Below, piece by piece: positions 35,156-44,135 of a DNA stretch of 64,000 nucleotides. Made by a program: the position numbers and the translations under genes. Below the pieces are notes generated by a model. It saw only the letters and a list, made by a program, of their open reading frames with translations, made no database searches and had not been told where the DNA came from. Numbering within the stretch: the first letter of the stretch is position 1; each line of letters starts with the position of its first letter. The stretch comes from Fundidesulfovibrio magnetotacticus (GTDB lineage Bacteria; Desulfobacterota; Desulfovibrionia; Desulfovibrionales; Desulfovibrionaceae), in assembly GCF_013019105.1 (NCBI RefSeq), contig NZ_BLTE01000012.1:62001-126000 (forward strand). Reading direction: 5' to 3'.

Positions 35156-36346
35156 GTGCTGCATCTGGACGCTAAAACGGTCGCCGTCATCGGCATCATC
35201 CTGCACGTGGCCCTGGCCTTGGTGCTGATGCAGACCTACCTGACACGCAAGACCTACCCCGGCTTCCTCCCGTGGATCGTCAGCCAGGCCATGTGGGTTG
35301 TCGGGAGCGCGGCCGTCTTCCTGCGGGGCGCGATCGGCGAGGTCGCCTCGGTGATCGTGGGCAACGCGGCCTATCTGGCGGTGATGGTCCTGCTCTCGCT
35401 GGGCCATACGCTCTTCTACGGCTACGACAGGCGCGGCGTGCGCCTGAAGGTCCATCTGGCCCTCTCCGCCGTGATCCTGGGCGTGGCCATGTGGTTTCTC
35501 TTCGCCAACAACAGCCTCCAGGCGCGCATCGTCAATCTTTCGCTGGGCCTGGCGCTCCTGCTCCTGGACACGGCGGCAGCGCCACTGCTCCACCCTGTCG
35601 GGCGGCGCTATTCCATCCAGGCGTCCATGAGCGCCTGCTATTTCCTGGTGGTGCTCTGCCTGCTGGGCCGGGCCGTGGCCACGGCGGGGGCCCCGGGCAT
35701 CAGCGACATGCTTAGCCAGGACGCCTGGCTCACCCTGGTGCTGTCCGTGGGTCTGGTGTCCATGGTCTTTTCGGTCTACGGCTTCGTCACCCTCACCCAG
35801 AGCCGCGTGGAGGAGGAACTGCTCGAGGCCCAGGCCAGCCTGCGACGCCAGGCCGAAACCGACCCCCTCACGGGCCTGAACAACCGCCGCGCCTTCGACG
35901 ACATCGCCCGCCACGACGAACGCCTCACCCGACGCTACGGGCAGCGCCTCTCCCTGGTGCTCTTCGACCTGGACGACTTCAAGGCCGTCAACGACACCCA
36001 CGGCCATCAGGCTGGCGACGCCGTGCTGGCCGCCGTGGCCCGCATCTGCCGGGAGAGCGTGCGCGACGTGGACACGCTCTGCCGCTGGGGCGGCGAGGAG
36101 TTCGCCCTGCTCATGCCCCAGACGGGGCTCGCCGAGGCCCGCGAAGCCGCCTGCAGGCTCCAGCAGGCCCTGGGCGAACTGAGACTGCCGGAACTGCCCG
36201 GCCTGCGCGTCACCGCGAGCTTCGGCGTGGCCGAACTGGACGGCGAACCCTTCGCAGGACTGTTGGCCCGCGCCGACCGCGCCCTCTACACGGCCAAGGG
36301 GCAGGGCAAGAACCGCGTGGACGCCTGCGACCCGCAGGAGGCCTGA
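35156..36346 (+). CDS. Membrane-bound diguanylate cyclase
   Basis: A 396-residue protein with six or seven membrane helices in the first 215 residues, which probably form a membrane-embedded sensor, then a short coiled segment and a GGDEF domain. GGEEF is at 312-316 and an RDVD inhibitory site precedes it by five residues. FDLDDFK and NDTHGHQ are intact. CAGGAG lies before the GTG start. It produces c-di-GMP in response to an unknown membrane or hydrophobic signal. Confidence 0.92.
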   Translation: MLHLDAKTVAVIGIILHVALALVLMQTYLTRKTYPGFLPWIVSQAMWVVGSAAVFLRGAIGEVASVIVGNAAYLAVMVLLSLGHTLFYGYDRRGVRLKVHLALSAVILGVAMWFLFANNSLQARIVNLSLGLALLLLDTAAAPLLHPVGRRYSIQASMSACYFLVVLCLLGRAVATAGAPGISDMLSQDAWLTLVLSVGLVSMVFSVYGFVTLTQSRVEEELLEAQASLRRQAETDPLTGLNNRRAFDDIARHDERLTRRYGQRLSLVLFDLDDFKAVNDTHGHQAGDAVLAAVARICRESVRDVDTLCRWGGEEFALLMPQTGLAEAREAACRLQQALGELRLPELPGLRVTASFGVAELDGEPFAGLLARADRALYTAKGQGKNRVDACDPQEA

Positions 36347-36567
36347 ACGCCGCCGTCTCCGTGAAGCGGCCGCCGGGCCCGCGCCCGCCGTCCGTGCGCC
36401 GAAGACCGGCCTTTGACGACCCGGCCGCCTCGACCCGGCCGCCCGCCGTCCTCCCCGGGCCGCCCTTGGTCCCCGCGCCGACCGTTGCGCTCCCCCCCGG
36501 CGCGGGCTTTGCCAGGATGGAGCGATTGCGCTATCAGTGACGGGCCGCCGCGCGCGGCCATCCAGCC

Positions 36568-38358
36568 ATGAAAAACATCCCCATACTCTCCACGCTGACG
36601 CACTACTACGGCGTGTTCCGCCGCCATGTGGGCAACCGCCTGATCGTCCTGTTCGCCCTCATCCTGGCGGGCGGGCTCACCGAAGGCCTGGGCTTCACGC
36701 TCTTCATCCCGCTGCTGGGCGTGGAAGGCGGCGCGGCCGCCGACAACACGCCCACGCGCTTCGTGCGCGCGGCCTTCGCCTGCCTCGGCATCGAGCTGAG
36801 CCTGGCCCCGCTCCTGATCCTGCTGGTGGGCACGTTCCTGCTCAAAGGCGGCTTCGTGCTGGCCCAGGCCGTGTTCAAGGCGCGACTCCAGACCAACCTG
36901 GAACGAGACCTGCGCCTCCGTTTTCTCGACCGCTACGCGTTCATGAGCTACCGCTTCTACGCCTCCACCAACCAGGGCCACCTGAACAACATCATCACCA
37001 CGGAGATCGGCAGGGCCCTTTCAGGGCTCAACAACTACGTCAACCTGATCATCAACCTGGTCTACATCAGCATCTACGTGGGTCTTTCCATGACCATCAA
37101 CGCGCCCCTCACCCTGGGCGTGGTGGCCGCCTGCCTGGTGGCGGCCCTGTTCCTCAAGCGGGTCACCCGGTTGCTGGAGAAGGTCTCGCGCGACGTGTCG
37201 CGCACCAACTCCGAGGTGCAGAGCCTGCTCATCCAGTTCATCAGCCAGTTCAAATACCTCAAGGCCACCGGAAGCTTCCCCGCCCTGCTGCGCCACCTGC
37301 ACGCGCGCATCGAGGAGAACCGCCGCCACAGCCTGCGCAGCGCCGTGCTGCCGGAGTTCACTGCCTCGGCCGTGGAGCCGCTGGCCGTGCTCTGCCTGGC
37401 CGGGCTTCTCTGGTACTACGTGGGCTACCAGGGCAAGGCCATGGGCGAAGTGCTCGTGGTGCTGGTGTTCTTCCACCGGGCCTTCATGCGCATCTTCGAG
37501 TCGCAGAACGTCTGGCAGCGCTTCAGCGCCTACATCGGCGGCATCACGGTGGTCGACGAGTCGGCCCGGGCCCTGGACGCCAACCGCGAAGTCGGCGGAG
37601 CGGCCCAGGCCCACGCCCTGGAGCGCGAGATCGCCCTTCGCGGCGTCAGCTTCGCCTACGGCGACAAGCCCGTGCTCCAGGACGTGACCCTCTCCATCCC
37701 GCGCAACGCCAGCATCGGCATCGTGGGCCCCTCCGGCGCGGGCAAAACCACCCTCTTCGACCTGCTCACCGGCCTGCTCGCACCCGACAAGGGGAGCGTC
37801 ACTCTCGACGGCGCGGACTACCGCGACATCGACCCCGTGAGTCTGCGCCGACTCTTCGGCTACGTCACCCAGGACCCCGTGGCCTTCAACGACACCATCG
37901 CCGACAACATCGCCTTCTGGGCCTGCGAGCCGGGCGACTCCTCCTGCATGGAGCGCGTGCGCGAGGCCGCTCGCAAGGCCCACTGCCTCGACTTCATCGA
38001 ACAGGCCGAGCACGGCTTCGACACCTTTCTGGGCGACCGGGGCATCCGCCTCTCCGGCGGCCAGCGCCAGCGCCTCTCCATCGCCCGGGAGATCTTCAAG
38101 AACCCCTCCATCATGATCTTCGACGAGGCCACCTCCGCCCTGGATTCCGAGGCCGAAGCCGTGGTACAGGCCAGCATCCGCGAGATGGCCGGGACCATGA
38201 CCACGGTGATCATCGCCCACCGCCTCTCCAGCGTGCGCTCCTGCGACCGCATCTACGTGCTGGACGCCGGACGCGTGGTGGAGGAAGGGAGCTTCGAGCA
38301 ACTGCGCGACATCCCCGGCGGACGCTTCGCCCAGATGTGCGAAGCCCAGGGGCTGTGA
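36568..38358 (+). CDS. MsbA-like ABC exporter (fused permease and ATPase)
   Basis: A 596-residue half-transporter. Six membrane helices occupy about residues 20-320, followed by the nucleotide-binding domain: Walker A GPSGAGKT at 387-394, signature LSGGQ at 495-499, Walker B IMIFDEA with D519-E520, and the switch histidine in IAHRLS near 551. It would work as a homodimer. Relatives export lipid A, lipid-linked glycans or peptides, and the nearby surface-glycan locus makes a glycolipid substrate plausible. The 221 bases before it show no clear promoter. Confidence 0.92.
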   Translation: MKNIPILSTLTHYYGVFRRHVGNRLIVLFALILAGGLTEGLGFTLFIPLLGVEGGAAADNTPTRFVRAAFACLGIELSLAPLLILLVGTFLLKGGFVLAQAVFKARLQTNLERDLRLRFLDRYAFMSYRFYASTNQGHLNNIITTEIGRALSGLNNYVNLIINLVYISIYVGLSMTINAPLTLGVVAACLVAALFLKRVTRLLEKVSRDVSRTNSEVQSLLIQFISQFKYLKATGSFPALLRHLHARIEENRRHSLRSAVLPEFTASAVEPLAVLCLAGLLWYYVGYQGKAMGEVLVVLVFFHRAFMRIFESQNVWQRFSAYIGGITVVDESARALDANREVGGAAQAHALEREIALRGVSFAYGDKPVLQDVTLSIPRNASIGIVGPSGAGKTTLFDLLTGLLAPDKGSVTLDGADYRDIDPVSLRRLFGYVTQDPVAFNDTIADNIAFWACEPGDSSCMERVREAARKAHCLDFIEQAEHGFDTFLGDRGIRLSGGQRQRLSIAREIFKNPSIMIFDEATSALDSEAEAVVQASIREMAGTMTTVIIAHRLSSVRSCDRIYVLDAGRVVEEGSFEQLRDIPGGRFAQMCEAQGL

Positions 38359-38437
38359 GCGGGGGCGCAAGCCGCGACGACCGCCGGGACGTTCACGCGC
38401 CGCGCGACGAGGCGGCGTCCGGCAGACCGGGGGATGA

Positions 38438-40057
38438 GTGAAAGCAAAGTGGAGCAGCCTGCTGTCCGGGACCATGACGAACCGCACGGTCCTCGTTTGC
38501 GCGGGGCTTTGCGCCCTGTGGTGCCTCGCGGCGTGGACAGTGGTGGGGACCCTCGCCGGGGAGCGCCTTGAGCAACTGGTCGCTCGCGAGCGGTTGCGGA
38601 TCGACACCGAGGCCGAGGTCGTCTGCGCCAACATCGTGCAGCGCCTGGCGCAGGTCCGGAGCGTGCCCTTCGTGATGGCGGGCGAGCCCTCCATGGGCGC
38701 GTTGCTGGAGACCTGCGGACCGGGGGCCTGTCCCCCCGGCGCGTCGGCCGCGGAAAAGGGGGCGCTCTGGAGCGCCCGCGCGGACCTCGCGGGGCTCTCG
38801 CGTCGCCTGGAGGCCATCCGCCGGGAAACCAACCTGGAGACGCTCTTCGTGCTCAACGCCTCCGGCGATTGCGTGGCGGCGGGCATCGCGCCGGGCCATC
38901 CGACGTTCATCGGCATGAATTACGCCAGCAGGCAGTACTTCCAGGCCGCCGCCAAGGGGCACAACGGCAGCCAGTTCGCGCTCAGCCGCATGCAGGACCA
39001 GCCCTCGCTCTTCTTCTCCTCTCCGGTGAACTCCGCCGACGGACGCTTCCTGGGGGCCGTGGTGGCCAGAACCGACATCCAGCAGCTCTCCAACCTAGAC
39101 CTGGACCCCGACACGTTCGTGACCGACACGCACGGCGTGGTCATCAAGGCCCTGCAGCCCGGCCTGCGGCTGAAGGCCCTGCCCGGAGCGGACGTCAACG
39201 GGCTGCCGGAGGATGCCCGCCAGAACATGTACCAGCGCACCGCGTTCGAGACCCTGCCCATCCAGCCCGCGCCGGGGAGCGAAGGCATGGGCCTGGTGAC
39301 CCTGGGAGACGACGCCTGCCCCTTCTACTGGGCTTCGCGCACCAGCCCGGACGGACTCGTCACCGTGCATGTGCTCAAGCGGCTGTCGGACATCGAGGGC
39401 ATCCGGGAGGATAGGGTCCGCCTGGGCGTTCTGGCGTCGATCACGGGGATGCTGGCCCTGGCCCTGGTGGTCGGCGGCTTTGGGTACGTGCGCGCCATCA
39501 TGCGCCACCGCGGGGAGCTGACGGCGCTCAACGAAATTCTTGCGTACCAGGCGCGCACCGACGCGCTGACCGGCTGCGCCAACCGCCGGACCTTCCTGGA
39601 GGCCTTCGAGGCCGAGAAGCGGCGCAGCGGCAGGTACGGGACGGCCCTGAGCATGCTGAGCATGGACATCGACCACTTCAAGCGCGTCAACGACCGGCAC
39701 GGCCATCTGTGCGGCGACAACGCCCTGCGCCACATCGTCTGCGTCGCCGGAAACTGTCTGCGCGCCACCGACCTGATGGGCCGGATGGGCGGCGAGGAGT
39801 TCAGCGTCCTGCTCCCTCACACCGATCGGGACAAGGCCGCGCTCATCGCGGAAAGGGTCCGCGCCGCCGTGGCCTGTTCCCCGGTCGTGTACCAGGGGCA
39901 AACCGTGGAATTGACCGTGAGCGTCGGCGCCGCCCAATGGCGCGCCGGAGAGGAACTGACCAGCGACGACTTCTTCCGGCGCTGCGACGAGGCCCTCTAC
40001 GCGGCCAAGGCCGCCGGACGCAACCGCGTGCGCGTTGCCGACTTCGCGGCCGCGTGA
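38438..40057 (+). CDS. Diguanylate cyclase with periplasmic Cache-type sensor
   Basis: A 539-residue protein starting at GTG. Membrane helices at about 17-40 and 328-350 flank a 290-residue periplasmic region with dCache-like features (TLFVLNASGDCVAAG, then MNYASRQYFQAA, then FFSSPV near 183-195). The GGDEF domain follows, with DIDHFK, GGEEF at 451-455 and an RATD inhibitory site five residues before. dCache sensors bind small ligands such as amino or organic acids. Convergent with the asparagine-synthetase-like gene, with 199 empty bases between. Confidence 0.92.
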   Translation: MKAKWSSLLSGTMTNRTVLVCAGLCALWCLAAWTVVGTLAGERLEQLVARERLRIDTEAEVVCANIVQRLAQVRSVPFVMAGEPSMGALLETCGPGACPPGASAAEKGALWSARADLAGLSRRLEAIRRETNLETLFVLNASGDCVAAGIAPGHPTFIGMNYASRQYFQAAAKGHNGSQFALSRMQDQPSLFFSSPVNSADGRFLGAVVARTDIQQLSNLDLDPDTFVTDTHGVVIKALQPGLRLKALPGADVNGLPEDARQNMYQRTAFETLPIQPAPGSEGMGLVTLGDDACPFYWASRTSPDGLVTVHVLKRLSDIEGIREDRVRLGVLASITGMLALALVVGGFGYVRAIMRHRGELTALNEILAYQARTDALTGCANRRTFLEAFEAEKRRSGRYGTALSMLSMDIDHFKRVNDRHGHLCGDNALRHIVCVAGNCLRATDLMGRMGGEEFSVLLPHTDRDKAALIAERVRAAVACSPVVYQGQTVELTVSVGAAQWRAGEELTSDDFFRRCDEALYAAKAAGRNRVRVADFAAA

Positions 40058-40256
40058 GGCAAACCCCGGCGCACCCGCTGTGGCCAGCGCAACCCATTGA
40101 AGCGGCTGGAGATTCCAGAGAGGTGCAGCCCTCTGGCGGCCGGAGCTTCATCCCTTCCCCACGCTTGCTCGTCCCCCCGGGCGCATCCAGCGCCGTATCG
40201 AAGCGAAACGCGAATGCAAGGGGCCGCGCCTGCACGGCGAGCTCTCGGAGCGGCCG

Positions 40257-42086
40257 CTAGGCGTCCTGCTCCTGGGGCTCATCCAGCCTTGCCAGCAGCC
40301 TGTCGATGGAGATCAGCGACATCATGAGCTGCCCGGGGCCCTTGGGGTCGGCCAGGAAGTTGCGCACGTAGGAGCGCACGCGGTCCATGTCCAAAAATTC
40401 CACGGAGGCGAGGCGTTCCGAGCGGGCCACGTCCTCCACCCAGGGACGCAGGTCCTGGGCCAGGGCGCGGCTCTGTGGCAGGCCCATGCGTTGCGCCTCT
40501 TCGTCTTCCCAGGTCTTTTTGAGCCTGAGTTTGCGCAGCACGTAGTCGCGCAGCTGGTAGCCGGTGAGGCGCAGGCAGCAGGCGTTGGCCGGGAAGGTGT
40601 GGTTGGCGCTGATGATGCGCGCCAATTTGGGGTTGATGCCGGTGAGGCAGGCGCGCATGAGGCGTCCGTCGAAGCGGTGTTTGGGGGGCATGGTCTGCTG
40701 GAAGTCGAAGAGCGCGTTGTCGAAGGAGACGGCGCGCTGGGGCAGCAGGGTGTTCAGGCCCCAGTGGTCGGCGAAGGTGTAGTGCCGGGCCAGATTGTAG
40801 AAGGTGAGGTATTCCAGTACGTCGTAGGGCGAGGAGCAGATTTCGGCCGCCTCGGCTGCGGTGCGGGAGACTTCGGCGCGCAGGGCGTCGGCAAGCTCCG
40901 GGGCGTGGCGCGCGCGCACGATGCCCGAGCTGTCGAGCTCGCCGATGCGGTAGGAGATGTTGCGGATGAAGAAATCGGTCACGTCGCCCTGGAGGCGGCG
41001 CAGGTAGCGGTAGTAGAGGGTGTGGCCCCGGGGCTTCAGGGGGAAGACGGCGGGCAGGTACATGCCCTGGAAGAAGTAGTCGAAGCCGTGGCCGTGGAAG
41101 GCCACGTCGGCGTGGGACGAAACCTGGTCCGCGAAGCCCAGGAACATGCACATGGGGTGCTGGAGCGCCCCCGTGAGGCGCAGGGCCTTGTCGAACACCG
41201 AGCGGTAGTGGTCCGGGAAGAAGGGCAGGAAGGTGTGGGGCGCGCCGACGGTTTCGGCGAGCTTGCGGGCCACCTGGACCTCGCGGTTGGGGAACTGGTT
41301 GATGGTGAAGCAGGCGGGCGGGCGGCCCATGTCCGCGAAGGCGGCCAGGATAGTGCGGGTGTCCATGCCGCCGGAGAGGAAGAGGGCGGGGCGCGCGCCG
41401 TCGCTGGTCTTGCGACGGATGGCGGCCTTGATGAGCTCCGCCAGCTGGCCTGCGCAGTGGTGCAGGGGGGCCTGGGTCTTGCGGGTGTAGTCCGGGCGGT
41501 AGTAGCGCTCCACGCTGACGCGTCGGCCGTCGAAGCGCAGCACGGCGGCCGGGGGGATGATGCGTGTCGAGGCCTCGTGGGTCCCCTCCCCGAACACGCG
41601 CTTGTAGGCCAGCAGGTGGTGCAGGGTGTCCTGGCGCACGCGGGCCAGCCCAAGCGAGCCCAGGCGTCGCCAAAGGTCGTCGAAGGCGAAGGAGGCGGCG
41701 AAGCGGCTGCCTTCCTGGTGGTAGAAGAGCGGCGGCGAGCAGAAGCGGTTGGAAACGGCGGTGAGCGTGCCGCGCTTCTCGTCCACGGCCAGGAGGAGGA
41801 ATTCGCCGTCCAGGGAGCGCAGGAAGGCCGGGTCGTCCAGGCCCTGGGGCAGGCGCTGGGCCACGCCTTGCACGTCGATGACGTCGCCCAGCGCGGGGGA
41901 GCCCAGGATGCAGAGCTTCACGCCGTCCCGTTCGGCCAGGAAGGGCGCGGGCCGGAAGCGGGCGTGGCGCAGGAACACGGGGTTCCCGGCCAGAAACGCC
42001 CAGGGTTCGCAGGGGGCCGGACCGGGCATGCCGGTTTCGACGAGAAAGGAGGGCAGGTCCACGCGGACGGTCTGGGGGGCGGTCAT
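40257..42086 (-). CDS. Asparagine-synthetase-like protein lacking the N-terminal cysteine
   Basis: A 609-residue protein with a class II asparagine synthetase fold: an N-terminal Ntn-like region (about 1-190) and a synthetase domain with the pyrophosphate loop FLSGGMDTRT near 240. The N-terminus begins MTAPQTVRV, so the catalytic Cys2 of glutamine amidotransferases is absent and glutaminase activity is unlikely. It may use free ammonia, receive it from the upstream AsnB-like partner, or catalyse a different amide or lactam-type ligation. Its ATG overlaps the stop of that partner by four bases (ATGA), strong evidence that the two work together. The C-terminal 150 residues are basic and unassigned. 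Confidence 0.82.
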   Translation of the reverse strand: MTAPQTVRVDLPSFLVETGMPGPAPCEPWAFLAGNPVFLRHARFRPAPFLAERDGVKLCILGSPALGDVIDVQGVAQRLPQGLDDPAFLRSLDGEFLLLAVDEKRGTLTAVSNRFCSPPLFYHQEGSRFAASFAFDDLWRRLGSLGLARVRQDTLHHLLAYKRVFGEGTHEASTRIIPPAAVLRFDGRRVSVERYYRPDYTRKTQAPLHHCAGQLAELIKAAIRRKTSDGARPALFLSGGMDTRTILAAFADMGRPPACFTINQFPNREVQVARKLAETVGAPHTFLPFFPDHYRSVFDKALRLTGALQHPMCMFLGFADQVSSHADVAFHGHGFDYFFQGMYLPAVFPLKPRGHTLYYRYLRRLQGDVTDFFIRNISYRIGELDSSGIVRARHAPELADALRAEVSRTAAEAAEICSSPYDVLEYLTFYNLARHYTFADHWGLNTLLPQRAVSFDNALFDFQQTMPPKHRFDGRLMRACLTGINPKLARIISANHTFPANACCLRLTGYQLRDYVLRKLRLKKTWEDEEAQRMGLPQSRALAQDLRPWVEDVARSERLASVEFLDMDRVRSYVRNFLADPKGPGQLMMSLISIDRLLARLDEPQEQDA

Positions 42087-44089
42087 GGTGCGTCTCCGGA
42101 GGCGATGGCGGCCCTGGGGTCCCGGCCTTGGGCCAGGGCCGCTGGGGCCAGCTCGTGGAAGAGGGCGTGGTGCCGGGCCAGGTTGTAGAGCCTGGCGGAG
42201 AGCCGGTAGCTGGGCATGAGGGCGTCCAGCAGGGCGTTGTCCAGGGCGTCGCCCAGGAGGTCCTTCAGGTAGGGGCTTTGCAGCACGGGGAGGCGCATGG
42301 GCCCGGCCTGGAGGGGAGCCATCCAGCGTTTGAGGGGCTGGGGCCAGCCCATCTTGTCCCTGCGCCAGACTACCTCGTCGGGCAGCCGCCCCTGGAAGGC
42401 CTTGCGGGCCAGGAATTTGGTCCAGCCGCCGTGGATCTTGTAGGCGGCGGGCAGGGCGTTGAGGAAGAGGATGAGCCGGTAGTCCATGAAGGGCTGGCGC
42501 GACTCGATGCCGTGGAACATGGAGTGGCAGTCCACGTTGCGCAACAGTTTCGGGAGCGACCCGCCCAGGTTGCCGTGCAGGGTGACGTTGAGGGGCTGGT
42601 CGGCGAAGGCGGTGGAGACGCGGCGCGCGGCGCGGTAGTCCGGATCGAGCCGGGCGGCGGCGAGATGTTCCAGGGGCGATCCGCCTGGGCGGGTCTTGAG
42701 GCGCAGGACGGCGAAGAGCTTCTCCCGGAAAGGCAGGGGGGCCTTCAGGAAGGTGCGCCAGTAATCGATGCCGCGCGCGGCGGGGCGGGCCAGGAAGTCC
42801 CGGACGTAGCGCAGGTAGCCCGCGAGGTTTTCGTCCGCGCCCTGTCCGTCGAGATTCACGGTGATGCCCGAGGCGCGGCACAGGCCGAAGGTGGCCAGGA
42901 AGGCCTGGGGCATGTCCTCGTGGACGTTCTCGTAGTGCCAGAGGCCCAGGTCGTTGTTGGCGAGCAGGTCTTCGGGGCCGGGCTCCACGCGCAGGCTCTC
43001 CACGGGGAGCAGGCGGGCCATGAAGTCCACCCAGCGCGACTCGTCCACGGCGGCGTCGCGGGGATCGGTGTAGACGTTGGAGACCGTGGCCAAAAGGTGA
43101 GAGTCGCCCTGCTCGCGGCGCACCTCGGAGGCCAGGAGCGCGATGGAGGAGCTGTCCAGGCCGCCCGAGAGGGCGCAGGAGACCTTCACGTCGGCGAAGA
43201 GGCGCAGGCGCACGGCGTCCTTGAGCAGCTCCCGGTATTCCTCGGCAAGGGAGTCCAGGCGGGAGGCGGAGAAGGAGTGCTCAAGGCAGGGCGGCGGCAT
43301 ATGGAACCAGCGCCTGGGGGTCAGGGACCCGGGTGGATCGTCTGGGCGCAGCAGGGCGCAGGCGCCTGGGGGGAAGCGGCGCACGCCCTGGAACATGGTC
43401 TCGGTGTGGGCTTCGCTGGGGCCGTCGGCCAGGTAGGCCAGGGCCTCGCGGCGATCGGGCTCCAGGGGTCCCAGGGGCAGGAGGCACTTGATCTCGGAGG
43501 CCACGGCGAAGCAGTCGGGCCGGTCCACGTAGAAGAGCGGCTTCACGCCGAAGCGGTCGCGGGAAATCCAGAGGGTGCGTTCGCGCCGGTCCCAGACGAG
43601 CATGGTCCACATGCCGTTGAAGCGTTCCTGGCAGGCGTCGCCCCAGAGGGCGTAGGCGGCCAGGGCCACCTCGGTGTCGGACGCGCCCTGGAAGCGGTGT
43701 CCCTGGGCCTCGATCTCGCGGCGCACGTCGCGGAAGTTGTAGATTTCGCCGTTGAAGGCGATCCAGTAGCGGCCGGTGGGGTCGCACAGGGGCTGATGGC
43801 CGGCGGCGGAGAGGTCGATGATGGCCAGGCGGCGGTGTCCCAGGCCCACACGGAAGCGCTCGGGCAGCGCGCCCGCCTGCTGCTTGGGGGCGTAAGGCAG
43901 GGAGCTTTCGAGCACCGACCGGGGTGTGTCCGGCCCGGCCAGCACCTGAACCTCGCCGGAGTCGGGATCGAAGGCCGCGTAGCCGTCGCCGTCGGGGCCG
44001 CGGTGGCGCATGAGCCCGGCCATGGGCGGCATGAGGGAGAGGGAGGGGGCGTGGACGCCCCGGCGCACAAGGCCCAGGATGCCGCACAT
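42083..44089 (-). CDS. asnB: Glutamine-hydrolysing asparagine synthetase
   Basis: A 668-residue AsnB-type enzyme. The nucleophile is Cys2 (MCGILGLV). RHRGPDGDGY near 29, FNGEIYNF near 113 and SDTEVAL complete the glutaminase domain; SGGLDSSS near 310 is the ATP loop and GQGADENLAGY near 413 follows. In surface-glycan loci such enzymes (WbpS type) amidate uronic acids rather than make asparagine. The company of a nucleotide-sugar dehydrogenase and a second synthetase favours that reading, but plain asparagine synthesis cannot be excluded. Confidence 0.88.
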   Translation of the reverse strand: MCGILGLVRRGVHAPSLSLMPPMAGLMRHRGPDGDGYAAFDPDSGEVQVLAGPDTPRSVLESSLPYAPKQQAGALPERFRVGLGHRRLAIIDLSAAGHQPLCDPTGRYWIAFNGEIYNFRDVRREIEAQGHRFQGASDTEVALAAYALWGDACQERFNGMWTMLVWDRRERTLWISRDRFGVKPLFYVDRPDCFAVASEIKCLLPLGPLEPDRREALAYLADGPSEAHTETMFQGVRRFPPGACALLRPDDPPGSLTPRRWFHMPPPCLEHSFSASRLDSLAEEYRELLKDAVRLRLFADVKVSCALSGGLDSSSIALLASEVRREQGDSHLLATVSNVYTDPRDAAVDESRWVDFMARLLPVESLRVEPGPEDLLANNDLGLWHYENVHEDMPQAFLATFGLCRASGITVNLDGQGADENLAGYLRYVRDFLARPAARGIDYWRTFLKAPLPFREKLFAVLRLKTRPGGSPLEHLAAARLDPDYRAARRVSTAFADQPLNVTLHGNLGGSLPKLLRNVDCHSMFHGIESRQPFMDYRLILFLNALPAAYKIHGGWTKFLARKAFQGRLPDEVVWRRDKMGWPQPLKRWMAPLQAGPMRLPVLQSPYLKDLLGDALDNALLDALMPSYRLSARLYNLARHHALFHELAPAALAQGRDPRAAIASGDAP

Positions 44090-44135
44090 GGTCAGGCTCC
44101 GGAGCGGCCCGGGGCCGCGCGGACGGGGCGCGGCG

